NCBI RefSeq assembly: GCF_009647655.1
Contig: NZ_WJFD01000001.1
Coordinates: 1,426,001 to 1,490,000, forward strand
Origin: Chitinophaga sp. SYP-B3965
GTDB taxonomy: Bacteria; Bacteroidota; Bacteroidia; Chitinophagales; Chitinophagaceae
DNA: 64,000 nt
Direction: 5' to 3'
The notes below the pieces were generated by a model, which was not told the DNA's origin, did no database searches, and saw only the letters and a program-made list of their open reading frames with translations. How positions within the stretch are numbered: position 1 is the first letter of the stretch; the number at the start of each line of letters is the position of its first letter. Both the position numbers and the translations under genes were made by a program. Shown here one piece after another: positions 34,432 through 45,076 of this stretch.

Positions 34432-36240
34432 ATGATACGACGTAGTTTAACCTTTATCATGATCATCGCGCTGACTGGCAGCATGTATGCACAGGAGCAG
34501 AAAAGTGTGCTTCAACTGGCGGAAGAGGCATATGCGCGGGAAGAATATGCAGTGGCCGGAGCGCTTTATCAGCGGCAGGCCCGCAGCAAAACACCTGTAG
34601 CATTACTGATGAAGATGGCACATAGCTACCAGGAGATCGGCCGCTTTGAAGAAGCAGCCGGCTTTTACCAGCAGATCATCGCTCGGCCGGACCATCCTGC
34701 TGCTGCTTATTTTGCCTGCGGGGAAACACTGCGGCAGCTGGAACAATACGATTCCGCAAGGCAGCAATATGCATTATTCTCCACCAGTAATGCAGACAGT
34801 ATGAAGCTGAAGGAAATAGCGCTACGCGGTTGCGATAGTGCGGCTGTCTGGATGAAAACACCTGTTTCCCTGCAATTAAAACCGCTTAAAGCGCTGAACA
34901 CATCCGGGTCTGACATAGTGAGCAGTTTTACTAATAACAGATTGCTCCTGCTATCCAACGGTTACCGCAGGCTTTTGCTGAATGGTAACAGGGAGGCACT
35001 CCCTCAAACAGACAAACGTACTGAGCAGCCTTATTACAAAGCCTACGTTTACCAGCAATACGCACAAGGCAATGGCACCATGTACCTGGAAGAACTGTTG
35101 CCGGCACTATTTGATGAATATGATTATCATATCGGGCCTGTTTACATGAACAAAGCGGAAGATACCCTCTACGCCACGATCAACATCCAGGGGAAAAACA
35201 TTCCTTATACCGGCAAAGGCGCAGTGAACGGTATCCGCCAGCTTCAGATCTACCAAGCCGTTAAAACAGACGGCAAATGGAGCAAGCTGGCATTGATGCC
35301 TGGCATTAATGCGGTGGGATATTCTTCCAGCCATGCTGTGCTAAATGCACGCGGGAACATCTTGTATTTCGTGTCCAACCGCTCCGGTGGCCTCGGAGAA
35401 ACGGACATCTGGTATTGTGAAAAACAGGCGGACGGCAGTTGGGGCACGCCCATGAACTGTGGTGAAAAGATCAACACGATCGCGGCAGAAACATTCCCGA
35501 CGATAAATGAGGACGGCGTTCTTTACTTTTCCAGCAAAGGTTACGCAGGTCTCGGCGGATATGATATCTACCGTGTAAAAGGAGAAAAGAACAGCTGGGA
35601 AACACCAGAGAACTTGAAAGCACCTTTCAACTCCGGTGCGGATGACATCAGTTTCGTACTGAAAAATAACGGGCAGGAAGGTTACCTGGCCTCCAACAAA
35701 CAGGGAGGTATGGGCAGTGATGATATCTATTACTTTACTGATACAGATCTTTTCAACAGGCTGAACGGTATAAATACACCGGGTGTGATCGATCATAGTA
35801 CTGCGAACAATACGCCCGGAGGTGAAACGGTCAATACTAGGCCAGGTCAACAACGGCAGCTTACCACAGAAGAGGAAACCGATAAAAGAAACCTGGAAGA
35901 TCTGAAACTCCTGTATAATTATAACAGCGCCGGTCTGTTGGCGGAATCACAGCAAGTACTCGATAAAGTAGCGGAAACAATGATGCGCCATCCCAATTGG
36001 AAACTCGTTGTACTGTCTTTTGCGGATAACCGGGGTACAGATCAGTACAATACCGATCTCTCTGCCTTGCGCTGTTTTTCTGTTATTGAATACCTTGCCA
36101 AAAAAGGCATCGATCCCAAACGGCTCTATTATGCGAACAAAGGAGAAAGCGAACCCGTCAATAGATGTAAGGATGGCGTTCCGTGTGATGAAGAGGAATA
36201 CCAGCAAAACAGGCGCTCGAAACTGGAAGTGATCTTGTAA
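34432..36240 (+). CDS. OmpA-family protein with TPR and PD40 repeats (type IX associated)
   Basis: A 602-residue exported protein: signal peptide (to about residue 20), TPR-like helices (about 25-130, 'ALLMKMAHSYQEIGRFEEAAGFYQQII'), WD40-like PD40 beta-propeller repeats (about 200-440, 'NILYFVSNRSGGLGETDIWYCE', 'GVLYFSSKGYAGLGGYDIY'), and a C-terminal OmpA peptidoglycan-binding domain (about 490-602) ending in 'NRRSKLEVIL'. This layout matches the PorE/SprE-like proteins that often follow PorP/SprF genes. It starts 18 bases after the PorP/SprF stop and probably anchors the secretion or adhesin complex to peptidoglycan. Confidence 0.9.
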   Translation: MIRRSLTFIMIIALTGSMYAQEQKSVLQLAEEAYAREEYAVAGALYQRQARSKTPVALLMKMAHSYQEIGRFEEAAGFYQQIIARPDHPAAAYFACGETLRQLEQYDSARQQYALFSTSNADSMKLKEIALRGCDSAAVWMKTPVSLQLKPLKALNTSGSDIVSSFTNNRLLLLSNGYRRLLLNGNREALPQTDKRTEQPYYKAYVYQQYAQGNGTMYLEELLPALFDEYDYHIGPVYMNKAEDTLYATINIQGKNIPYTGKGAVNGIRQLQIYQAVKTDGKWSKLALMPGINAVGYSSSHAVLNARGNILYFVSNRSGGLGETDIWYCEKQADGSWGTPMNCGEKINTIAAETFPTINEDGVLYFSSKGYAGLGGYDIYRVKGEKNSWETPENLKAPFNSGADDISFVLKNNGQEGYLASNKQGGMGSDDIYYFTDTDLFNRLNGINTPGVIDHSTANNTPGGETVNTRPGQQRQLTTEEETDKRNLEDLKLLYNYNSAGLLAESQQVLDKVAETMMRHPNWKLVVLSFADNRGTDQYNTDLSALRCFSVIEYLAKKGIDPKRLYYANKGESEPVNRCKDGVPCDEEEYQQNRRSKLEVIL

Positions 36241-36247
36241 AATTGAT

Positions 36248-36294
36248 ATAAAATAGAAAAGGATACACTAAATAGTGTATCCTTTTCTATTTTA

Positions 36295-36295
<1 letters not shown>
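36248..36295. terminator. Bidirectional terminator, copy 2 of the repeated hairpin
   Basis: A 22-base-pair perfect stem around AAAT, containing the same GGATACACT/AGTGTATCC core as copy 1 at 14732. It serves the convergent OmpA-family and katG genes; its end touches the katG stop codon. Confidence 0.92.
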
Positions 36296-38616
<2,321 letters not shown>

Positions 38617-38662
38617 TTATGCTATTTAGAATACAAACTCAATCAATTTACTCTATACTTTG

Positions 38663-38677
38663 ATAGGCAAGCCCTAT
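38663..38677. promoter_or_regulatory. OxyR-like inverted repeat upstream of katG
   Basis: ATAGGCAAGCCCTAT: ATAG-N7-CTAT, the half-site layout of OxyR operators, also a perfect ATAGG/CCTAT palindrome. It lies about 113 bases before the katG ATG. A second ATAG-N7-CTAT half at the next turn is only weakly matched. Confidence 0.4.
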
Positions 38678-38688
38678 TTTGATAATTT

Positions 38689-39546
38689 TCACCTATAAGT
38701 TAACCATTCTACACCCAACACACCTTTATGCTTTTCAATATGGAAAGTATCTCCTTTTTCAAACCGGTCGTATTCCGGCTCTGTCATAAATCTTGCCTCA
38801 ACAGGACCATTGATCTTTTGCAGTAAAAATGAACATTGATGATGAGGCCCGGAATAGGTCTTTTTGTCTAATATCATGAATGTTTCATTTCCTGATTTGA
38901 TCCTTTTATGCATCCAATTATAATGATAATAATCGCAGTCTTTCCGGTCCACCTCTTCCCAATGGGTAGATGAGGAAATACTGTCTGCATGGATAAGGTC
39001 AAAGTAGAAATTTTCTCCCTTATCCCCGTTATGATCTGATCCGGTAGTTGCGGAGTACTTTTTTGCTATAAAATATTTCTCCACTACAGGATTTGAACGA
39101 TCAAACGAATAATTTAACACGAGAAGAAAAACTACAACATATCCCAACAGGCCTCCCCAAAAAGTTTTTGGCCCCATTCTCTCACCAGGCTCACGCGCAA
39201 ATAAATAGCAATACATGATGCCCGGTATAAAAAAACTGACGGAAAGGGATAAAAGATCCGCCTGATATACGGATAAAAGACGGTACAACAGGAATCCATA
39301 TAAACATGGAGAAACCAGGTCAAGCAGGAAATTATATATATTATCCGGCATTGGTTCACTAAAGTATAAAAGGAGATGCCTTGCTATCGAAATGAAAAAA
39401 AGCAGTACAAGGAGAGATCCGGATGTTAGTGGATTGGCCAATAACAAGCAAATGATCAATACTGTTCTCGCGATTGCGAGAAATATACTACTGAGTTCGT
39501 TTACGCCTGATGGTTGTATAAATTCCCGGGGTCTTCCTCTGTTCAT
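38689..39546 (-). CDS. Membrane protein of unknown function
   Basis: A 285-residue protein. Four or five hydrophobic segments lie in residues about 18-150, followed by a soluble domain (about 155-285) rich in His, Tyr and charged residues, including 'DCDYYHYNWMHKRIKSGNETF' and the C-terminal 'GVLGVEWLTYR'. No family recognised. It is AT-richer than its neighbours. The short gap to the upstream unknown gene (41 bases) contains an ATAAAGAA-CA-TTCTTTAT palindrome at 39556-39573. Confidence 0.65.
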   Translation of the reverse strand: MNRGRPREFIQPSGVNELSSIFLAIARTVLIICLLLANPLTSGSLLVLLFFISIARHLLLYFSEPMPDNIYNFLLDLVSPCLYGFLLYRLLSVYQADLLSLSVSFFIPGIMYCYLFAREPGERMGPKTFWGGLLGYVVVFLLVLNYSFDRSNPVVEKYFIAKKYSATTGSDHNGDKGENFYFDLIHADSISSSTHWEEVDRKDCDYYHYNWMHKRIKSGNETFMILDKKTYSGPHHQCSFLLQKINGPVEARFMTEPEYDRFEKGDTFHIEKHKGVLGVEWLTYR

Positions 39547-39587
39547 TTACGTAAGATAAAGAACATTCTTTATTTTTGGGGTAGCCG

Positions 39588-40148
39588 CTAGATCTTTGAG
39601 ATCAGCTTCAGCGTCTTCAGGTCGTATAGTAATATTTCGCTTTTATCTGTTTTATCGTATTTGCCGTTATCATTGGTGTCGTAATGCCCTGTAATAATAA
39701 TCCTTCCTGTTTGTCTATTTATTATCCAGGTGGCTGCAAAAAATTTATCTTCAGTTAACTGTACTTTTTCCTGTCCGTCTACTGAAAGGATAATGATCTG
39801 TGTAGGATCTCCCCAATCAATATTTTTACTATTGTCAAGGTTCACCGTACGGCCCGCCACAATCACCTTATTAATTTGCAAACTATCTATTCTGATCTGC
39901 TCAACGTGGTGGATGGAAGCATCACTGGAAAAATCGACCTGTTTTGACTGCCCGTTACTGGTGTTGATGAACAAAAGATACTTACCCTTTACTGTAAACA
40001 TCTTTCCAACGTTCTCAATGGTTGCAATAACATATTCGGTACCACCGAGTTCTATAAGTTTGTTAAAGTAAACGTAATTGTTTTTATCCTGTCCATGAAT
40101 TGAAATCGAGCATACGGAGAGGAATAGAAAGATAATGATAGGCTTCAT
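39588..40148 (-). CDS. Exported protein of unknown function
   Basis: A 186-residue protein with a signal peptide ending near 'SISIHGQ' (about residue 20). The rest is beta-rich; near the C-terminus 'DTNDNGKYDKTDKSE' has the spacing of an EF-hand/dockerin-type calcium loop. The strands ('GTEYVIATIENVGKMFTVKGKYLLFIN', 'TWIINRQTGRIIITGHYD') suggest a beta-propeller fragment or small beta domain. It may be co-transcribed with the following membrane protein gene. Function unknown. Confidence 0.65.
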   Translation of the reverse strand: MKPIIIFLFLSVCSISIHGQDKNNYVYFNKLIELGGTEYVIATIENVGKMFTVKGKYLLFINTSNGQSKQVDFSSDASIHHVEQIRIDSLQINKVIVAGRTVNLDNSKNIDWGDPTQIIILSVDGQEKVQLTEDKFFAATWIINRQTGRIIITGHYDTNDNGKYDKTDKSEILLYDLKTLKLISKI

Positions 40149-40249
40149 ATTATGGGATTTTTATTGTTTAAACCTAAGACGATCAAATGCGGAAAAAGTT
40201 TCAGGTTGGGAGTTTGCCGCGCAGCAAAGGGCGGGATTTTTTTCTTTTT

Positions 40250-40311
40250 GGGGAGGGGCTTTCTTTTGGGGAAGGAGTTTTTTTTGGGGAGGAAGGAGCT
40301 TACTTTGGGGG
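40250..40311 (+). repeat. G-run cluster (possible G-quadruplex) with repeated TTTTGGGGA unit
   Basis: Five runs of four or five G (40250-40253, 40255-40258, 40268-40271, 40286-40289, 40307-40311) in 62 bases, three set in an imperfect TTTTGGGGA-GGAG unit. It lies in the 257-base gap upstream of the exported-protein gene at 40148. The loops are 1 to 17 bases, so any quadruplex would be irregular. Confidence 0.5.
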
Positions 40312-40340
40312 ATGGTGAAGCGCCAGGCTGCTTTAACCAA

Positions 40341-40372
40341 TAAGAAAAGGCCGCCCTTTTATGGTACGGCCT
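40341..40372 (-). terminator. Terminator of the SusCD/ABC/GldFG region
   Basis: On the minus strand AGGCCG and CGGCCT pair around 13 bases and are followed by TTTTCTTA, 34 bases after the GldFG stop. Confidence 0.6.
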
Positions 40373-40405
40373 CTCTCCTGGTTTATAAATAAATGGCTGG
40401 CTAAT

Positions 40406-42616
40406 CTATCTTCTTTTCCTGTACAGCAACAATACCGTTGCGTAGATCAGGAGTGATACCGGTATTACGCCAAAGAAAAATATCCGCATCATAAGGATAC
40501 CTTTATCATCACTGTCAATAACGTCCTTTGATCTTATAGCGCCGGTATTGACGGGGAACTCCCCATAGGTGAACCACCGGAATAATTCTGTAATCAGCGG
40601 CTGGTTCCAGATATCTGGTTTACGCCGTCCCAGTTCGCCGGTGCTCATAAAATCAGCGTCTCCCGTAACAACGATCCGCTGAGTTTTATCCTTCACTTTT
40701 CTTTCTGCTGCAACCACCAATGCTTTACCGTTTTTGGCGGTCAGCAAGGGAATGGTATGGAAGCCATACTGTTGTCCGTATTGCAGGTTTACAGCGCCTA
40801 CCATGGATACTACCCCATCATCCGCTTTGTATGCTGCAAGTTTGGGTGCAATCTCTCCGGCTTTATCGGAAAAAGTGGCCAGGATAAAATCAGGAGCATA
40901 ATCCCTGCTTTCTTCCAGTACCGGTGTATCTTCCTGCTGCACATCCAGTTGTTGCAACAAGGGTTTCAATATTTCCTGCGATCCAGGTTCAGTGATCACC
41001 AGCAGGTTTCCACCGCTGGCAATATATTGGTCCAGTTTGGCTTGTGTTACCGGTGAAATGGCTGTTTTAGGATCTGCTATCACCAGTACGGAAGTGGCAG
41101 TAGGGATCTCCTCATGAGCGAGGTTAACGGTATCTACATTGAAACCCTGGTTGATCAATGCCCCCCTGAAGCTGAGTTCATTCACAAACTTCTTCAAAGC
41201 GTCATCACCTTCTCTTGTTATGCTTCTCTCTCCATTACCGGTAAGAAAAGTAATAACGGGTATTTTAGCAGGTGTTACGATGCGTCTCAATGCTGCGGTA
41301 AATTCCTGCTCGCTGGGATAGATCCTGATATCGTTATAATACCGGAGGAAAGTTTTTTCCTTACCATATTGCAACAGTCTTACCAGGCGGTTTTCTTCAG
41401 GGCCAAGATCCACCGTTTTCCTGATCTCACCCGGAGGGATCACTTTTTTATAGTCGAGGTCCTGGATGTCTGCTACTTTCTTTGCAATGGCAGCATCACT
41501 TTCTCCCGGGTAATTTTTGTAGAGTTGTTTGTTGTTGGAAAAATCATAATAATACACATACTCCATTTCCAGGTTTGGCATAAACCGGCGGTAAGGGGTG
41601 AGTATCCTTTCATCTGCACTTTTTTTCTCCGGCGCACCGAGGTAATAATTATTGTCGAGGATATTTACATAGGTGGTGATCTTCAGCGGCTTGTCCATTG
41701 TCTTTATCAACTCACGGCTTTGAGGACCCAGTGTATGCGCTTTGGTAGCCGTCATATCAATATACCCGGTAAAGATCGGGAGCGAACTTAAGTAGCCGGT
41801 GAGAAAGCATATGGCTATCAATCCAACGTATCTTAAAGCACGAATGTAAGCAGGCCTTGCCTCCCGCTGATCCAGTAACCGCATGCCGGTAATGGCCAGG
41901 AAAAATGCGACCACCAGAACGAAGTAAAAGGCATCTTCAGAACTGATCAATCCAAAAATGAACTGCTCCGTTCTTCCGGAAATAGACATGAAGTAAGTGA
42001 TATGCCGCACTGCATCATTTCCCTGAAAGAGACCGCCAATAAAGTTCAGTCCGGCCAATACTGCCAATGTGCTGATGGCCGCTACTACCTGGTAACTGGT
42101 GAGCGACGACATGAACAATCCGATAGCAGCATAAGCACAAATGAGCAGGTATAAACCCATTGAACCGGAGGCTAACAACTTCCAGTCCATATTTTCAATA
42201 AAGAACGAACCGGAGATGCCATATAAAACGATGATGAGCAGCAACAGCGCACCATATCCCATCATAGCTACATATTTCCCCAGTACAATATCCCTTACTT
42301 TAATGGGAGACGACAATAATAATTTAATGGAACCGCTGTGTGTTTCACGGCTGATGAGCCCCATTGTTAAAAGTGGGATATAAAGGTACAGCGTGCTTTT
42401 AACGCCGGGGAAAAATCCCTGCTGCGGGCTGGCAAAGATCATGGAAGTAACTTCGGAGAAGTGGCTTCCCATCCGTTGTGCCCGTCCTATCATCTGGATA
42501 TAGTGAATGAAGTCGATGCCTATCTGTACGGGAAATACAATTAAAATGAGCCAGGCTACCGGTGAATGAAACAGGAGGCTCAGTTCCTGGCGGGCTATTT
42601 TGAGAATTATTTTCAT
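40406..42616 (-). CDS. GldF-GldG fusion: ABC permease with Gldg-family domain
   Basis: A 736-residue protein. Residues about 1-265 form an ABC-2 type permease with six membrane segments ('KIARQELSLLFHSPVAWLILIVFPVQIG', 'ETHSGSIKLLLSSPIKVRDIVLGKY'), as in GldF. Residues about 290-690 match the GldG-type periplasmic domain ('KTMDKPLKITTYVN', 'PVITFLTGNGERSITREG', 'NLLVITEPGSQ'), followed by a last membrane helix near 705-728. In Flavobacterium GldF and GldG are separate and form, with GldA, a transporter linked to gliding. It overlaps the ATPase gene by four bases (ATGA). Cargo unknown. Confidence 0.88.
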   Translation of the reverse strand: MKIILKIARQELSLLFHSPVAWLILIVFPVQIGIDFIHYIQMIGRAQRMGSHFSEVTSMIFASPQQGFFPGVKSTLYLYIPLLTMGLISRETHSGSIKLLLSSPIKVRDIVLGKYVAMMGYGALLLLIIVLYGISGSFFIENMDWKLLASGSMGLYLLICAYAAIGLFMSSLTSYQVVAAISTLAVLAGLNFIGGLFQGNDAVRHITYFMSISGRTEQFIFGLISSEDAFYFVLVVAFFLAITGMRLLDQREARPAYIRALRYVGLIAICFLTGYLSSLPIFTGYIDMTATKAHTLGPQSRELIKTMDKPLKITTYVNILDNNYYLGAPEKKSADERILTPYRRFMPNLEMEYVYYYDFSNNKQLYKNYPGESDAAIAKKVADIQDLDYKKVIPPGEIRKTVDLGPEENRLVRLLQYGKEKTFLRYYNDIRIYPSEQEFTAALRRIVTPAKIPVITFLTGNGERSITREGDDALKKFVNELSFRGALINQGFNVDTVNLAHEEIPTATSVLVIADPKTAISPVTQAKLDQYIASGGNLLVITEPGSQEILKPLLQQLDVQQEDTPVLEESRDYAPDFILATFSDKAGEIAPKLAAYKADDGVVSMVGAVNLQYGQQYGFHTIPLLTAKNGKALVVAAERKVKDKTQRIVVTGDADFMSTGELGRRKPDIWNQPLITELFRWFTYGEFPVNTGAIRSKDVIDSDDKGILMMRIFFFGVIPVSLLIYATVLLLYRKRR

Positions 42617-43557
42617 TGCTGTATGGCAGGTTTAGTTTTTTTATTGGATAACTGTGCAAAAATGGCATCGAGTGAACTCCTCTCCAGTGTGATCTCCTTT
42701 AAGCGCCATTTCCTGAGAACGCTCATTTCTATAATGTTCTCAGCTATGTCCGCAGCGGGTTCAAATCTTACACGGATGGTTTTTGCCGTTAGGAATTCCA
42801 CGTCTTTGATACCATTGATGGCCCTTATCTCCTTTTCTTCCGGTGGATTTTCCAGCGTGGCAATAAGGCTATCCGGTTCAATGTAATTGTTGAAAGAATC
42901 CATTGTATCCTTGAAAACTATTTTACCTCCTTCTATCATGATGATATCCTGGCAGGTAGCCTGTATTTCAGAAAGTATGTGTGAAGAGAAGATCACAGCA
43001 CGATCTTCCGCTATTTCTTTAATGAGCTGCCGTACTTCCAGGATCTGGTTGGGATCGAGGCCGTTGGTGGGTTCATCCAATACTACCAGCAGGGGTTTAT
43101 GAATGAGCGCCTGTGCAATCCCTACCCTTTGGCGGTAGCCACCGGAAAGGTTGCCAATGAGCCTTTTGGAAAAATGTGCTACACCACATCTTTCTTTCAC
43201 CTGATCCACCGCTTCTTTCACCCGGCGTTTATCTATGAACCGGAGATGCGCACAAAAAGTGAGATATTCATCAACAGTTTGTTCAAGATAAAGCGGTGCG
43301 CTCTGTGGCAGGAAGCCGATCCTTTTCTTGGCTTCTTCCGGATGTGCTCTCATATCAATCCCCTCTATCAGCACCTTGCCCTCCGTTTGACTTAACACCC
43401 CGCAAAGGATGTTCATAGTGGTAGATTTACCTGCACCATTAGAGCCAAGCAAGCCCAGGATACCTTTTTTATTGATCTCAAAACTGACATCTTTCACCGC
43501 CCAGTCTTTGCTGTATCGGTGAGACAGTCCTTCAATTTTTACGATGTTGTCTTGCAT
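42613..43557 (-). CDS. ABC transporter ATP-binding protein (GldA-like)
   Basis: A 314-residue ATPase: Walker A 'GSNGAGKST', signature 'LSGGYRQRVGIAQ', Walker B 'LLVVLDEPTNGLDP' and the switch His in 'SSHILSEI'. The C-terminal extension (about 225-314) is typical of ABC-2 exporter subunits, including GldA. Translational coupling (ATGA overlap) to the GldF-GldG fusion shows that the two form one transporter. The SusD gene lies 83 bases upstream with a hairpin between. Confidence 0.92.
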   Translation of the reverse strand: MQDNIVKIEGLSHRYSKDWAVKDVSFEINKKGILGLLGSNGAGKSTTMNILCGVLSQTEGKVLIEGIDMRAHPEEAKKRIGFLPQSAPLYLEQTVDEYLTFCAHLRFIDKRRVKEAVDQVKERCGVAHFSKRLIGNLSGGYRQRVGIAQALIHKPLLVVLDEPTNGLDPNQILEVRQLIKEIAEDRAVIFSSHILSEIQATCQDIIMIEGGKIVFKDTMDSFNNYIEPDSLIATLENPPEEKEIRAINGIKDVEFLTAKTIRVRFEPAADIAENIIEMSVLRKWRLKEITLERSSLDAIFAQLSNKKTKPAIQQ

Positions 43558-43588
43558 GTATGATTTAATTAGTCAATGGAAGTTAATA

Positions 43589-43609
43589 GCGCCGGCAAAT
43601 TACCGGCGC
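43589..43609 (-). terminator. GC-rich hairpin between SusD and the ABC genes
   Basis: GCGCCGG and CCGGCGC pair around a seven-base loop. There is no T-run after it on the minus strand, so it may only partly terminate or may protect the SusCD mRNA 3' end. Confidence 0.5.
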
Positions 43610-43640
43610 CTTCTTCAGTAGGATATGGCGAATAGAAAAT

Positions 43641-45065
43641 TTATGGGTTCAATGGCCAGTCCGGGTTGAACAATGTAGCATTGGGCCACAGCTGGCGCAG
43701 GTAATTATTGCTGCCAGGCTGTAACTCATACGTTGTACCCTGGGCCGTATGTTTGATTGTTTTTTGAAAACGGGTTTCTTTATTCAGGCGTTTCAGATCG
43801 ATGACACGCATGCCGGTGAATGCCAGCTCCCTCCTTCTTTCGTCCAACACAAAACGCAACACTTTCTCCGGATCATTGCTGAAATCTGCCGGTGTAAAAG
43901 CAACATAGGCAGCGGGTACGATCCTGTTCAATCTTAACTTATTGATATCTGCGAGAGCATCTGTCATCTTATCTTCCCGGGCCAGGCATTCTGCACGCAC
44001 CAGGTACATTTCCGGCACATTGAGGCAGTTGCTGAAGAAATCTCCGCGCAGGAAGATCTTCACCCCGTACCGGGTCATATAATTGAATGGTGGTGCGGGT
44101 GGCCATCCGTTGGCATAGTACAATGTCCAGCGTTTATCGTTGTCTGTAAAGAGTGCGCTCAGTTCAGGTGAGGCACAAACATCCTGCCCCATTCCGAAAG
44201 GCCGGAGGAAGTGACGTGCCACAATGGTTTCCGTGTTGAGTTGTCCGTCAGGAATGTTGGTCCATCCCACCGGTGCGCCTGGTACATTAGGAAAAGGGCC
44301 AGGGATCATGATCTTATAATCATTCATGTTGGCCAGTTCACTTTGCAGGGAAAGGGCCAGGTCTGCATTTTTGCGGGCATTCACATAGTCGCCCATAAAG
44401 AGATAAGTTCTGGCCAGCAATGCGTAACCACCGGCTTTACTTGCTCTGAACTTTGTGTACTTATTTTTTAAAGGCAGGTCAGCTATGGCGGCATTGGCAT
44501 CACTCAATATCTGATCATATACTTCTTTCACCGTATTCCTTACAAACTTTGCATTGATATCTGCTACCAGTGCAAGGGGAATTCCAGGTTGTGTGGCAGC
44601 AGTAGCCGCATCATAATGATGGGCATATACATTCACCATTTGCAGATGTTCCATAGCACGCCCCAGCAAAGCTTCTGCAAGAACGCTTTTTTTATTGGCT
44701 TCCGTTCCTTCTGTGGCATCCATGATATTGCTGATGATAACGTTAAAGTAGAAGATCCTTTTATAACCTTCACTCCACAAGTAATCGTTGGCGCCCTGAT
44801 CGTACGGAACCGGATTGAACATGTAGATCTTCCTGCCCCACAATTGCTGCTTAGTGAACAGGTTACCGGGTTCTCCTTCCGGGAGGAATGCATCATCAGA
44901 CAGGAGGTCCCAGTATTGGTCTCCAAAATTCACGATGGTACCATTATTGAGTATATTCTCAAAGTCCGCCACAGTTGTAGGGATAAATTTATCTTTTGGT
45001 TTTATATCCAGGAACTTAGTGCAACCGGATAATATCAGTATGCTGATTACAAGTAATTTTTTCAT
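43641..45065 (-). CDS. SusD/RagB-family nutrient-binding outer-membrane lipoprotein
   Basis: A 474-residue lipoprotein (lipobox ending at Cys15, 'LILSGC'), followed by 'LDIKPKDKFIPTTVADFENILN', typical of the SusD N-terminus. TPR-like helices and the C-terminal 'FVLDERRRELAFTGMRVIDLKRLNKETRF' region (SusD/RagB) are present. It caps the SusC channel and captures ligand. The start lies 11 bases after the SusC stop. The ligand is unknown; no glycoside hydrolase accompanies the pair, so a non-carbohydrate ligand such as a peptide is possible. Confidence 0.92.
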   Translation of the reverse strand: MKKLLVISILILSGCTKFLDIKPKDKFIPTTVADFENILNNGTIVNFGDQYWDLLSDDAFLPEGEPGNLFTKQQLWGRKIYMFNPVPYDQGANDYLWSEGYKRIFYFNVIISNIMDATEGTEANKKSVLAEALLGRAMEHLQMVNVYAHHYDAATAATQPGIPLALVADINAKFVRNTVKEVYDQILSDANAAIADLPLKNKYTKFRASKAGGYALLARTYLFMGDYVNARKNADLALSLQSELANMNDYKIMIPGPFPNVPGAPVGWTNIPDGQLNTETIVARHFLRPFGMGQDVCASPELSALFTDNDKRWTLYYANGWPPAPPFNYMTRYGVKIFLRGDFFSNCLNVPEMYLVRAECLAREDKMTDALADINKLRLNRIVPAAYVAFTPADFSNDPEKVLRFVLDERRRELAFTGMRVIDLKRLNKETRFQKTIKHTAQGTTYELQPGSNNYLRQLWPNATLFNPDWPLNP

Positions 45066-45076
45066 GTTTCCTGGTT

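Noticed and set aside
40135..40392. Plus-strand frames across the G-run region
   Set aside because: Low-complexity Gly/Phe/Leu/Trp translation caused by the G and T runs; no start or family evidence.
41114..41791. 225-codon plus-strand frame opposite the GldF-GldG fusion
   Set aside because: Antisense shadow of a well-supported gene; the composition of the product is not protein-like.
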